Below, piece by piece: positions 1-7,678 of a DNA stretch of 16,182 bases; positions within the stretch are counted from its first letter, which is position 1, and each line of letters opens with the position of its first letter. This DNA comes from an uncultured Clostridiaceae bacterium (GTDB lineage Bacteria; Bacillota; Clostridia; Clostridiales; Oxobacteraceae). The translations under genes were made by a program, and so were the position numbers. The notes under the pieces were generated by a model. That model was not told where the DNA came from. It saw only the letters and a program-made list of their open reading frames with translations, and did no database searches. The stretch lies in the NCBI GenBank assembly GCA_937900065.1, contig CALCDS010000090.1:1-16182 (forward strand). Reading direction: 5' to 3'.

Positions 1-19
1 TGACTTGTTGATTTTTTAG

Positions 20-48
20 GCATGCTCTAAATGAATTTAGCAGCATGC
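20..48 (-). terminator. Hairpin just after the M23 peptidase gene, possible weak terminator
   Basis: A 7-bp perfect stem (gcatgct/agcatgc) continues, after one bulged base, into ctaaa/tttag around a tiny loop. It begins about 12 nt beyond the stop of the M23 gene. On the minus strand it is not followed by a clean T-run, so it may be an attenuator or RNA 3'-end stabiliser rather than a full terminator. The next gene downstream lies outside the window. Confidence 0.35.
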
Positions 49-60
49 AGCTTTATGTTT

Positions 61-1230
61 TTAGTTTCCAATTAATAAGTATGGACTAGGATTTATGTAT
101 TCGCCGTTTTTCATCACGCCAAAATGAACATGAGGGCCGGTCACTCTTCCTGTTGCTCCGGAAAGTGCGATCTTCTGGCCTCCGGAGACTGTATCCCCGA
201 CTTTAACAAGCAATTTGTTATTGTGAGCATACAACGTTGATAATCCGCCGCCATGGTCTACGACCACGGCATTGCCGTATCCCCCGTACCATTTGGCAAG
301 TATCACTTTGCCTGAAGCCATAGCATATACGGGTATATTTGTGGTCCTGCCTGTTCCTATATCAATGCCTGAATGGTAAGCTCCCTTCTCGCCTGTTATA
401 GGATCAATCCTATATCCAAAACCAGATGTTATCACCGGGGAAGTCCCCTTAGGATAATCTGATCTTTTTAATATGGCATATTTGCTTCCATCATAGTTTC
501 CCGTATTGCTTTGCAGCGCTTTGATTTCATTTTGCAGTTTCTTTGCCGTAGCTTCTTCTTGATCCATGTATGACTTCAGCTGGTTCATCTGCCTGCTGAC
601 TTTTGCCACCAGAGTTTTCCTTTCAGCTTTTTGCTGCTCAAGTTGATTTTTCTTGCTTTCAATAGTATTCTTTTGTGCTAGGAGCTCGGCTTTGCTCTGC
701 TCAAGTTCGGCTTTTTCTTTATCTATAGCTTCCCTCTTTTGCTTCATCTCTTTAAGCATGTCCACATCATAGTCAAGGATTCTTTGCATTATATCCGTCC
801 TGCTCATAAAATCCGAAAAACTCGTTGAATCCAATATAACTTCAAGATAACCATAGGATGTACCGTTTTTATAGATTGCACAGATACGTTTTTTCATCCT
901 TTCATCTTGTTCGTTATAATCTTCAATAGCTTTATTGAGTTTATCAGTAGCACTGTTGATTTTGTCTTGCTCAGCTTCGATTTTGGAATTCATATTTTCG
1001 ATTTCACTGTTCAAACCCTGTATACTGCTGTCGGTCGTCCGAATCTCTTTCTCTCCGGCTTCAACCTCGTCACCAAGGCTGTCGTACTGTTTTTTTGCAC
1101 CATTAAGCCTGTTCTGTACCGCATCATACTGGTTCTGCTTGTCAGTCATCTCATCCGCATAAGCTGTAGAGCTGGAAACCATAACCAATGTTAGAATAAG
1201 CATGATTGATACTAATTTCTTGCATTTCAA
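61..1230 (-). CDS. Coiled-coil M23 murein hydrolase, partner of FtsEX
   Basis: Predicted exported peptidoglycan endopeptidase of 389 residues. An N-terminal signal peptide (charged start, hydrophobic core to about residue 22, likely cleavage after AYA) is followed by a long Glu/Lys/Gln-rich coiled coil (about 30-245) and a C-terminal LytM/M23 domain (about 269-385). The zinc and catalytic residues look intact: H286 and D290 in the YHSGID motif, H336 in YAH, and H367/H369 in HVHFG. This architecture is EnvC/PcsB-like, but unlike E. coli EnvC the active site is complete, so it is probably a hydrolase itself rather than only an activator. It lies 66 bp after ftsX in the same direction, so FtsEX probably controls it through the coiled coil. 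The start is TTG (1228-1230), supported by a strong AAGGGAGG site at 1241-1248. No in-frame ATG nearby has such a site. Confidence 0.9.
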   Translation of the reverse strand: MKCKKLVSIMLILTLVMVSSSTAYADEMTDKQNQYDAVQNRLNGAKKQYDSLGDEVEAGEKEIRTTDSSIQGLNSEIENMNSKIEAEQDKINSATDKLNKAIEDYNEQDERMKKRICAIYKNGTSYGYLEVILDSTSFSDFMSRTDIMQRILDYDVDMLKEMKQKREAIDKEKAELEQSKAELLAQKNTIESKKNQLEQQKAERKTLVAKVSRQMNQLKSYMDQEEATAKKLQNEIKALQSNTGNYDGSKYAILKRSDYPKGTSPVITSGFGYRIDPITGEKGAYHSGIDIGTGRTTNIPVYAMASGKVILAKWYGGYGNAVVVDHGGGLSTLYAHNNKLLVKVGDTVSGGQKIALSGATGRVTGPHVHFGVMKNGEYINPSPYLLIGN

Positions 1231-1296
1231 ACAATATCAACCTCCCTTACATTTTTTCATAACCCACATGCAGGCCGCTGATTATATGGTCTACAA

Positions 1297-2184
1297 TCAA
1301 ACATGAAGGAATTTTCTCATAGAAACCATACTGCCCATAGAACCTATGACCATCCCTATGACAATAAATAAAACCGACATATATGGAACGATATCTTCAG
1401 GTTCAACAAGTTTGATAATGGCCCAGTTTTTAGCCACAGCATCTACGGCAACCGTATAACCGTAGCTTAACACTATTCCAGCTATTGCGGCACCTATGAT
1501 CCCAAGCAGTATGCCTTCTATTACGAACGGCCATCTTATAAACCAATCAGTAGCACCTATATATTTCATAATCCCGATTTCTCTTCTCCTCGCGATAACA
1601 GTAAGCTTTATAGTGTTTGAAATCAGGAATATGGATACTATAAGAAGCACAACCATAAGGCTTATGCCAAATGTCCTTATAAAACCCGTTATCTTCATAA
1701 GTTTGTCCATTAAAGGACGTGCATCGTTTATCTTGTCAATGCCCTTGATATCCTTTAATTTGCTCACCAATCCGTCCACATATTGAGGGCCTTCCATCCT
1801 TATTATATATGAGTTTGGCATTACTTTGTTAGCATCGATGCCTGCCACCAAATCACCGTTATTCCCAAGCTGCTGCCTAAAGTTTTCAAGCGCCTGCTGC
1901 TTTGTTTCAAACGATACATCGCTGACACCATCCGAATTTTTAGCTATGGACTCTATCTCACTTTTTTCATCATCCGTAATGTCATCCTTTAAAAACACCT
2001 TTATCTCAACGCCGGCCTCTACATCTTGCATATAGAAGTTCACATTTTCCATTGTTATGAAAAAAATGCCAAGTATCAAAAGGGAAGCCATAACCGTACT
2101 TACAGATGCAATGCTCATCATCTTATTCCTTGCAATGCTCTTTAGCCCTTGCTTGAAATAATATCCTACCGATCTAATCTTCAT
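1297..2184 (-). CDS. ftsX: Cell division ABC transporter permease FtsX
   Basis: Integral membrane half of the FtsEX complex, which transmits ATP hydrolysis by FtsE across the membrane to switch on a peptidoglycan hydrolase. The 295-residue protein has the family layout: a cytoplasmic N-terminus, TM1 (about 24-44), an extracellular domain (about 45-165), then three C-terminal membrane spans (about 168-192, 220-244, 268-290). The typical FtsX cytoplasmic motif RRREIGIMKYIGAT sits at 199-212. I use the ATG at 2182-2184 because AGGGGTG (2194-2200) lies 9 nt before it and the family normally begins MKIR. A GTG at 2194-2196 would extend it by four residues but has its ribosome site too close. The gene overlaps the end of ftsE by 11 bp, implying coupled translation. 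Confidence 0.95.
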   Translation of the reverse strand: MKIRSVGYYFKQGLKSIARNKMMSIASVSTVMASLLILGIFFITMENVNFYMQDVEAGVEIKVFLKDDITDDEKSEIESIAKNSDGVSDVSFETKQQALENFRQQLGNNGDLVAGIDANKVMPNSYIIRMEGPQYVDGLVSKLKDIKGIDKINDARPLMDKLMKITGFIRTFGISLMVVLLIVSIFLISNTIKLTVIARRREIGIMKYIGATDWFIRWPFVIEGILLGIIGAAIAGIVLSYGYTVAVDAVAKNWAIIKLVEPEDIVPYMSVLFIVIGMVIGSMGSMVSMRKFLHV

Positions 2185-2860
2185 AACCGTATGCACCCCT
2201 CTTCTGGTCTCTTACCATCACACCCTTTTCGAGCGCAATGACCCTTTTTTTCATTTTGTCAACAATGTCCCTTGCATGGGTTGCCATGAGGACGGTTGTC
2301 CCAGAACGATTTATATCATTTAAAATATCCACTATCTCAAACGCTGTATCCGGATCCAAATTTCCGGTAGGCTCGTCCGCAATCAGCACAGCAGGATTGT
2401 TCACAAGAGCCCTTGCCAGAGCCACTCTCTGCTGCTCTCCGCCTGATAACTGGTTAGGATACGAACTTGCTTTTGAGCTTAAGCCCACCATGCTTAATAC
2501 CATTGGTACCCTTCTTCTTATATCCCTGGCCGAAGCTTGGATTACATGCATTGCAAAAGCTACGTTTTCATATACAGTAAGGTTCGGCAGCAACCTGAAA
2601 TCCTGGAAAACCGTACCGATAGTCCTCCTGTAATAGGGTATTTGCCTATGTTTTAACTTTGATACATCTATATCATTTACAATTATTTTCCCGGATGTTG
2701 GTTCATACTCCCTAAGCAGCAATTTTATAAATGTAGACTTTCCCGCGCCGCTGGGTCCTACCAGGAATACAAATTCACCTTTATCAATAACCAGGCTTAT
2801 ATCTGAAAGTGCTATTGTGTTTTCCGAAAACACTTTAGATACGTTTTGCATTTCTATCAT
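2174..2860 (-). CDS. ftsE: Cell division ATP-binding protein FtsE
   Basis: ABC-type ATPase that pairs with FtsX at the membrane to regulate wall hydrolysis, for division or elongation depending on the species. All nucleotide-binding motifs are visible in the 228 residues: Walker A GPSGAGKS (35-42), Q-loop Q86, signature LSGGEQQR (138-145), Walker B VLIADEP (158-164) and the H-loop H195. The length is normal for FtsE. The ATG start has an AGGAG site upstream (around 2871-2876). It is the first gene of the ftsE-ftsX-M23 operon. A good promoter precedes it, and the next gene upstream (the YitT-type gene) ends 143 bp away. Confidence 0.96.
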   Translation of the reverse strand: MIEMQNVSKVFSENTIALSDISLVIDKGEFVFLVGPSGAGKSTFIKLLLREYEPTSGKIIVNDIDVSKLKHRQIPYYRRTIGTVFQDFRLLPNLTVYENVAFAMHVIQASARDIRRRVPMVLSMVGLSSKASSYPNQLSGGEQQRVALARALVNNPAVLIADEPTGNLDPDTAFEIVDILNDINRSGTTVLMATHARDIVDKMKKRVIALEKGVMVRDQKRGAYGYED

Positions 2861-2913
2861 TAGACTAACAGCTCCTGTATTTTCGACATATATTTATAAA
2901 CATCTATGCAGAT

Positions 2914-2942
2914 ATTATACCATAACAAAACTATCGATAAAA
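2914..2942 (-). promoter_or_regulatory. Promoter of the ftsE operon (extended -10)
   Basis: On the minus strand a perfect TATAAT (2914-2919) is preceded by TGG (2920-2922), giving an extended -10. The -35 match is weak (TTTTAT at 2937-2942, 17-bp spacer), as is common for extended -10 promoters. The predicted start of transcription is near 2906, about 46 nt before the ftsE ATG. Confidence 0.6.
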
Positions 2943-3003
2943 GGGAACATGTTTCCTCTTTTTGAGTTGGAATATTAAAACATAGTCATGACTTTGTACG
3001 GAT

Positions 3004-3858
3004 TTATTCGCTATCTATCCTTTTAAAGCCTTCACCCAATACCTCATGCGCATCGCTCACTGTAATAAAGGCTTTGCGGTCCACCTGTTTTATATATTCC
3101 CTCATTCTTATGAATTCTCTCCTGCTTACCACAGTATATATAACCGTTGAATCCTTGCCTGAATATCCTCCCTGCCCTTTAAAAAAGGTCACCCCGCGGC
3201 CAAGCTCATTCATTATGTATTCCGAAATCAAATCATACTTGGATGTCATTATGAATACCTGCATCGCTATATTGACACCGGCTATAACATAATCTATCAC
3301 AAATCCATTGAACGCTACTGAAAGGAGTGCATAAAGCCCCTTTTGGATTCCAAATGCGATAGAAGCAAAAAAAGTGACTATAAAATCTGTTATTAAAAGG
3401 GATCTGCCTATATTGATATATGCATATTTATTGAGGACTTTAGCTAAAATATCGGTTCCGCCTGTCGAGGCATCATGATTGAAAATAATAGCCATGCCTA
3501 TGCCCGACATAGCGGTTCCTATTATGGTGGCCAGGAGCAAATCATCTGTAAGCTGCTGCCTTACCGGGAAAAAGCGCTCAAGAAGCATTATTATACCTGA
3601 AAATCCCAAGCTGGCATAAATGGTCTTTATTCCAAAGCTGTTTCCTAATGTTATGAATGCGACAATAAGCAGAGCTCCGTTCATGACGAGAATCAATAAC
3701 CCTACCGGTACCTGCGGAAAATACTTATTTATCACCATTGCAATTCCCGACACTCCGCCGGCCGCAATGTTGCCAGGGATCAAAAAAAGATGAAGCGCCA
3801 ATGCGACAACAATAATACCCGCAGTGATTATCACATATTCTTTTATGGTGTTTTTCAC
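3004..3858 (-). CDS. YitT family membrane protein (DUF161/DUF2179)
   Basis: Polytopic membrane protein of 284 residues, with about five hydrophobic spans in residues 8-205 and a soluble C-terminal DUF2179 domain (about 215-278). Family-typical features are GGVSGIA (34-40), the glycine-rich STGGTDILAK loop (131-140) and, in the C-terminal domain, FFKGQGGYSGKDSTVIYTVVSR. The family is very common in Bacillota in several copies. Its transport substrate is not established, and I do not assign one. The start is GTG (3856-3858) with AAGGGGTGA about 5 nt upstream. It appears to be a single-gene unit: a terminator lies upstream (3924-3967) and the ftsE promoter lies downstream. Confidence 0.9.
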   Translation of the reverse strand: MKNTIKEYVIITAGIIVVALALHLFLIPGNIAAGGVSGIAMVINKYFPQVPVGLLILVMNGALLIVAFITLGNSFGIKTIYASLGFSGIIMLLERFFPVRQQLTDDLLLATIIGTAMSGIGMAIIFNHDASTGGTDILAKVLNKYAYINIGRSLLITDFIVTFFASIAFGIQKGLYALLSVAFNGFVIDYVIAGVNIAMQVFIMTSKYDLISEYIMNELGRGVTFFKGQGGYSGKDSTVIYTVVSRREFIRMREYIKQVDRKAFITVSDAHEVLGEGFKRIDSE

Positions 3859-3923
3859 TGACTCACCCCTTTCATGTACTATCAGACTCTATTAAACGAG
3901 CCCTTGTTTAGGATAATTATTGA

Positions 3924-3967
3924 TTAAAAGGACACTTCTCTAAACATTTTATGTAAAGTGAAGTGCC
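3924..3967 (-). terminator. Rho-independent terminator of the transketolase operon
   Basis: Read on the minus strand, GGCACTTC pairs with GAAGTGtCC (one bulge). The stem continues through CT and ACAT/ATGT pairs, interrupted by a TT/TT mismatch, to an AAA loop. The sequence TTTTAAT follows directly (3924-3929). It starts 32 nt after the stop of the transketolase C subunit. Confidence 0.75.
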
Positions 3968-3998
3968 TCATCTTGCAAACAATTTATTTTCTTTCGAT

Positions 3999-4940
3999 CT
4001 ATTTTCTTTTGATAATCTTTTTAGCTTCCGCCACTATGTTATCGGCCGACAGCCCGTAAAAATTCAGGAGCTCCCCGGCTTGACCTGACTGGCCGAACAC
4101 ATCGTTTAAACCGATTCGCTTCATTATTACCGGATATTCTTCGGATAATACTTCTGCAACGGCACTGCCAAGTCCTCCTATTATGCTGTGCTCCTCAGCC
4201 GTTATTATGGCGCCTGTATCCTTTGCCGCCTTTATGATGGCATCTTTATCAATCGGTTTTATCGTATGCATATCTATGATTCTTGCAGAAATTCCCTCTT
4301 TGTTCAAAATATCATATGCCTTGAGAGCTTCTGAAACCAACACACCTGCTGCGATTATGGTTACATCCTTGCCGTCCCTTATGGTTATTGATTTGCCCAG
4401 TTCAAATTTATAATCGGCTTCATCATATATCACCGGCACGCCGTATCTTCCAAGCCTTATATATACCGGGCCCTTATGCTCTGCCGCGGCAAATATAGCT
4501 GCTTTAGTCTCAACTGCATCTGCCGGGTTTATCACAACCATATTCGGTATCGATCTCATAAGGGATACATCTTCAACCGATTGATGGGTCGCACCATCTT
4601 CGCCAACCGTAACTCCGGCATGGGTTGCCGCAATCTTGACATTCAGTTTAGGATAGCATATCGAATTTCTCACCTGCTCAAATGCCCTTCCAGTTGCAAA
4701 CATTGCAAATGAACTTGCAAACGGTATCTTGCCGCATGTGGCCAAACCCGCTGCAGTGGCCATCATGTTTCCTTCGGCAATTCCCATATCTATAAACCTT
4801 TCAGGAAACTCCTTCCCGAACTCAGCCGTCCTAGTGGATTTGGACAGATCAGCATCAAGCACCACAATATTTTTATTTTTCTTTCCAAGTTCAACCAATG
4901 CCTTCCCATAGGCTTCCCTTGTAGCAATTTTATCTCCCAT
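3999..4940 (-). CDS. Transketolase, C-terminal subunit
   Basis: Second half of a split transketolase (313 residues; full-length enzymes are about 650). It carries the pyrimidine-binding and transketolase C domains. The catalytic glutamate that activates thiamine diphosphate is E56 in DMGIAEGNM (51-59). Further family signatures are FASSFAMFATGRAFEQVRNS (74-93) and THAGVTVGEDGATHQS (106-121). With the N subunit it transfers two-carbon ketol units in the non-oxidative pentose phosphate pathway. The upstream gene ends TGA at 4940-4942, sharing one base with this ATG (4938-4940). GGAGGTG lies 7 nt upstream. A GTG directly before the ATG is also in frame but is spaced less well. Confidence 0.95.
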   Translation of the reverse strand: MGDKIATREAYGKALVELGKKNKNIVVLDADLSKSTRTAEFGKEFPERFIDMGIAEGNMMATAAGLATCGKIPFASSFAMFATGRAFEQVRNSICYPKLNVKIAATHAGVTVGEDGATHQSVEDVSLMRSIPNMVVINPADAVETKAAIFAAAEHKGPVYIRLGRYGVPVIYDEADYKFELGKSITIRDGKDVTIIAAGVLVSEALKAYDILNKEGISARIIDMHTIKPIDKDAIIKAAKDTGAIITAEEHSIIGGLGSAVAEVLSEEYPVIMKRIGLNDVFGQSGQAGELLNFYGLSADNIVAEAKKIIKRK

Positions 4941-5761
4941 CACTTTGCACCTCCAAGCTCATTTAAGGCTTCATCCCTCTGCTGCATATTAGGAGCGGAA
5001 CCATGCCAGCCAACCTGGTTTTCCATGAAAGATACGCCCTTGCCTTTTATCGTTTCGGCAACAATGACTGTAGGCTTTCCCTTGATATTTTTAGCCTTAT
5101 CTATCGCATCGAATATCTGTTTAAAATCATGGCCGTTTATGCCTATCGTTTCCCATCCAAATGCTCTGAACTTGTCGGCTACGGGTTCCGGACTCATTAC
5201 TTTTTCAATAGGCCCGTCAATCTGCAGCTTGTTATGATCCACGAATGCCGTAAGGTTATCAAGCTTGTAGTGGGCAGCTGCCATTGAAGCTTCCCAAACC
5301 TCACCTTCCTCAAGTTCTCCATCACCCAAAAGCGCATATACCCTATAGTCTTTTTTATCTATCTTGCCCGCAATCGCCATTCCTACTGCTGCTGAAATCC
5401 CTTGCCCAAGCGAACCTGTGGACATATCAACTCCGGGAGTACCTTTCATATCGGGATGGCCTTGCAGCATAGCGCCAAGCTTTCTCAATTTTAGAAGTTC
5501 TTCTTTGGGGAAGTATCCCTTTTCAGCCAGCACACTGTAAAGCAGTGGAGCAGCATGACCTTTCGAAAGCACAAATCTGTCCCTGTCTTCCCATCTTGGT
5601 TCTTCAGGCCTTATATTCATCACCTTGAAATAAAGTGCTGTTAAAATCTCCACAGCCGATAATGATCCGCCGGGATGACCTGATTTAGCTTCGGATATCG
5701 CCTTAATTATATCGCGCCTTATTTCGCGCGCTGTATCTTTCAAGTATTGATACTCATCCAT
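4940..5761 (-). CDS. Transketolase, N-terminal subunit
   Basis: First half of the split transketolase (273 residues), carrying the diphosphate-binding domain for thiamine diphosphate. Visible motifs are SGHPGG (27-32), SKGHA with H69 (66-70), TGSLGQG (115-121) and the ThDP/Mg signature GDGELEEGEVWEA (146-158), followed by the Mg-binding region DHNKLQ with N177. The true start is taken as the ATG at 5759-5761, because AGGAGGTG (5767-5774) lies 5-6 nt before it. The longer GTG reading (5768-5770) would begin inside that ribosome site. Split transketolases are normal in archaea and many Clostridia, so this is not a broken gene. It overlaps the C-subunit gene by one base, which fits equimolar production of the two subunits. 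Confidence 0.95.
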   Translation of the reverse strand: MDEYQYLKDTAREIRRDIIKAISEAKSGHPGGSLSAVEILTALYFKVMNIRPEEPRWEDRDRFVLSKGHAAPLLYSVLAEKGYFPKEELLKLRKLGAMLQGHPDMKGTPGVDMSTGSLGQGISAAVGMAIAGKIDKKDYRVYALLGDGELEEGEVWEASMAAAHYKLDNLTAFVDHNKLQIDGPIEKVMSPEPVADKFRAFGWETIGINGHDFKQIFDAIDKAKNIKGKPTVIVAETIKGKGVSFMENQVGWHGSAPNMQQRDEALNELGGAK

Positions 5762-5806
5762 TACAAACACCTCCTGCAGTTTTCAAAAATAATCAGCACA
5801 ATATTT

Positions 5807-5836
5807 ATTATAACAAACAAAAATAAAAAATGAAAA
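5807..5836 (-). promoter_or_regulatory. Promoter of the transketolase operon
   Basis: Minus-strand TATAAT (5807-5812) with TTTTCA (5831-5836) 18 bp upstream, four of six matches to TTGACA. It sits about 46 bp before the ATG of the N subunit, between the ldh stop and the transketolase operon. Confidence 0.55.
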
Positions 5837-5862
5837 TGGAATAGGGAATCTATCATTGCCTA

Positions 5863-6798
5863 TCATATATCTATTTGTTTTATTATATCTTTTAATATAT
5901 TTGCAGATTTATTGAAAAGGCGAATTTCCTCATCTGATAGAGGAAGCTCAAGCACATTTTCCACACCGTTTCGCCCAACTATTGAAGGCAAGCTCAAGCA
6001 TACTCCGCTTATGCCATACTGCCCGGTCAAAAGCGATGATACCGTAAGAATGGATCTTTCATCCCTTAGTATGCATTCAACAATCCTTCTTATGGATAAT
6101 GCTACAGCATAATATGTGGCACCTTTCTTTTCAATTATCTCATATGCAGATCTTTTTACCTTCTCAACTATTTCATTCCTGAAATCGGCACCGCATGCAT
6201 TTTTGCAGATGTTGCAGTAATCATTTATTGGAAGCCCGGCAATATTTGTTATGCTCCAGGCCGCAAGCTCCGAATCCCCATGCTCCCCTATCATATATCC
6301 ATGTATGCTTCTTGGATCTATCCTGCAGGATTGGCTTAGCAGATACCTAAGTCTTGAACTGTCAAGAAGCGTGCCTGAGCTTATGACCCTATTGGGGGGC
6401 AGCCCTGTAACCTTTTGCGTAACATATGCCAGTATATCCACCGGATTTGCAACTACAAGATATATGGCGCTGTCATTTGCCTTTACAAGCTCTGGGAGAA
6501 AACTTTTGAATATGGCAGTATTTTTATGCACGAGATCAAGGCGGGATTCATTAGGCTTTGAATTTGCTCCGGCAGATATGATTATTATATCCGCATCCTT
6601 TGCATCGCTGTAATCGCCTGCGTAAATCTCAAGCGGTGCTATCAATGGTATGCCATGGGCTATATCAAGCGCATCTCCTTCAGCCTTGGTCTTGTTTACA
6701 TCTATCAGAGCTATTTCATTTACCGTACCGCTTACGGCAAGAGTATATGCGGCTGTCGCGCCTACAAAACCTGAGCCTACAATAGCTACTTTGTTCAT
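5863..6798 (-). CDS. ldh: L-lactate dehydrogenase (NAD-dependent, atypical specificity loop)
   Basis: NAD-dependent 2-hydroxyacid dehydrogenase of the LDH/MDH superfamily, 311 residues, expected to reduce pyruvate to L-lactate and regenerate NAD+ in fermentation. The Rossmann motif GSGFVG is at 8-13. Catalytic positions are present: D146 and R149 (DSSR), H173 in GEHGDSE, and R86 in the mobile loop. R151 and H166 match the positions that bind fructose 1,6-bisphosphate in allosteric bacterial LDHs. The odd point is the specificity loop, which reads GANSKPNESR where LDHs normally have GANQKPGETR. The Gln that selects pyruvate (position 102 in standard numbering) is Ser80, and malate dehydrogenases have Arg there. 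A related 2-oxoacid may therefore be preferred. The start is ATG 6796-6798 with GGAGGTG 5 nt upstream. The longer 327-residue frame adds a non-homologous 16-residue tail. Confidence 0.88.
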   Translation of the reverse strand: MNKVAIVGSGFVGATAAYTLAVSGTVNEIALIDVNKTKAEGDALDIAHGIPLIAPLEIYAGDYSDAKDADIIIISAGANSKPNESRLDLVHKNTAIFKSFLPELVKANDSAIYLVVANPVDILAYVTQKVTGLPPNRVISSGTLLDSSRLRYLLSQSCRIDPRSIHGYMIGEHGDSELAAWSITNIAGLPINDYCNICKNACGADFRNEIVEKVKRSAYEIIEKKGATYYAVALSIRRIVECILRDERSILTVSSLLTGQYGISGVCLSLPSIVGRNGVENVLELPLSDEEIRLFNKSANILKDIIKQIDI

Positions 6799-6825
6799 AC
6801 AAACACCTCCACCAATATTTTTTTC

Positions 6826-6858
6826 ATTATAATGCTTTTTATCCAAGACTCACGTCAA
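6826..6858 (-). promoter_or_regulatory. Possible ldh promoter
   Basis: A perfect minus-strand TATAAT (6826-6831) lies 28 nt before the ldh start. The best -35 (TTGACG, 6853-6858) is 21 bp away, which is too far for a standard promoter, so only the -10 is convincing. A regulator-assisted promoter would fit such spacing. Confidence 0.4.
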
Positions 6859-6941
6859 GCAGCAAAATATTGTCCAACTTCCTGTTCTTTGAGTATAACT
6901 GCTGCATACGAATCATACTTCAAATATATAGGGAATATCCC

Positions 6942-6982
6942 AAAAAATCAACCCGTCATATTGCATATGCAATATGACGGGT
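6942..6982 (-). terminator. Perfect palindromic terminator after mazF
   Basis: Positions 6951-6982 form a perfect 32-bp palindrome: a 14-bp uninterrupted stem beginning ACCCGTCATATTGC with an ATAT loop. On the minus strand it is followed by TGATTTTTT (T-run 6942-6947). It begins 20 nt beyond the mazF stop and ends the alr-mazEF transcription unit. The stem is symmetrical, but only the minus strand has a good T-run. Confidence 0.85.
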
Positions 6983-7001
6983 CATGAGGAGAACTTTCCG
7001 C

Positions 7002-7358
7002 CTATATATCTTTCAAGCTGAAACTTATGTTAAGACCTTCATTTACTTTCTCCATAAGTTCATCGCTTATATGGCCTATTTTTTCTTTTAACCGCCTTTT
7101 ATCTATCGTTCTTATCTGTTCAAGAAGTATGACTGAATCCTTGTTTAAACCGTATTCAGCAGAACTGATTTCAATATGGGTCGGCAGTTTTGCCTTGTTT
7201 ATTTGGGATGTGATTGCCGCAATTATCACAGTTGGGCTGTATTTATTACCAATATCATTCTGGACTACAAGCACAGGTCGTATACCACCCTGCTCAGAAC
7301 CGATGACCGGACTTAAATCAGCATAAAATATATCTCCTCTTTTTACTGCCATCGTCAT
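7002..7358 (-). CDS. mazF: MazF/EndoA-type mRNA interferase toxin
   Basis: Sequence-specific endoribonuclease toxin of the MazF family, 118 residues. The conserved core is clear: VKRGDIFYADLSPVIGSEQGGIRPVLVVQND, then IAAITSQINKAKLPTHIEI and DSVILLEQIRTIDKRRL. It is extremely close to B. subtilis EndoA (NdoA). R27 and T50 correspond to its catalytic R25 and T48. The B. subtilis enzyme cleaves at UACAU; the same specificity here is an inference from the similarity. The ATG at 7356-7358 has GGAGTG 11 nt upstream. A second in-frame ATG (7350-7352) would give the exact B. subtilis length but has no suitably placed ribosome site. The gene overlaps the antitoxin gene by 41 nt. Confidence 0.95.
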   Translation of the reverse strand: MTMAVKRGDIFYADLSPVIGSEQGGIRPVLVVQNDIGNKYSPTVIIAAITSQINKAKLPTHIEISSAEYGLNKDSVILLEQIRTIDKRRLKEKIGHISDELMEKVNEGLNISFSLKDI

Positions 7359-7638
7359 CTATACTATCACACTCCGCGAGCCTTGCTTCATAATCTTGCA
7401 ATTCGTCAATATCCACTGCAAATCCTAATTCTGCAATTTCCTGATTAATACTTGACATTTCAATGTAACCACTTATCATTCTTTCTCTTATCCTGTATCT
7501 TTTTCTCTCCTCAATATATACTATTACTGCATCCTTTATAAATTCACTCATATTTTTATCATCTTTATCTAAAATTTCATTGCATTCTTTTAATACACTC
7601 TCTGGGAGGTTCACTATAATTTTCTTGGATTCAGCCAT
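7318..7638 (-). CDS. mazE: MazE/EndoAI-type antitoxin (ribbon-helix-helix)
   Basis: Antitoxin partner of the downstream MazF, 106 residues. Residues 5-45 form a ribbon-helix-helix DNA-binding domain (KKIIVNLPESVLKECNEIL, then NMSEFIKDAVIVYIEERK). The C-terminal half, with GYIEMSSINQEIAE, resembles the toxin-wrapping segment of EndoAI. B. subtilis EndoAI is 93 residues. This copy runs about 13 residues beyond the usual end (SIDDDGSKKRRYILC), and that tail is encoded by the region shared with mazF. The ATG start has AGGGGGT about 10 nt upstream. The pair has its own promoter at 7679-7708, and RHH antitoxins usually repress their own operon. Confidence 0.88.
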   Translation of the reverse strand: MAESKKIIVNLPESVLKECNEILDKDDKNMSEFIKDAVIVYIEERKRYRIRERMISGYIEMSSINQEIAELGFAVDIDELQDYEARLAECDSIDDDGSKKRRYILC

Positions 7639-7678
7639 TTTACTATTTACCCCCTAAAAATCTTATGTATTCTCATTT

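Noticed and set aside
2238..2633. A 131-codon plus-strand frame inside ftsE
   Set aside because: Antisense to all the ABC motifs of FtsE, with no ribosome site or promoter; it is a shadow frame.
3999..5761. Transketolase broken by a frameshift into two pieces
   Set aside because: Each half has its own start and strong ribosome site, and the break is at the known domain boundary of split transketolases.
6251..6613. A 120-codon plus-strand frame inside ldh
   Set aside because: Antisense to conserved LDH sequence with no expression signals.
5863..6798. Malate dehydrogenase instead of lactate dehydrogenase
   Set aside because: The specificity loop lacks the Arg expected of malate dehydrogenases, and the fructose-bisphosphate contacts and overall sequence fit LDH; the Ser substitution is reported as a finding instead.
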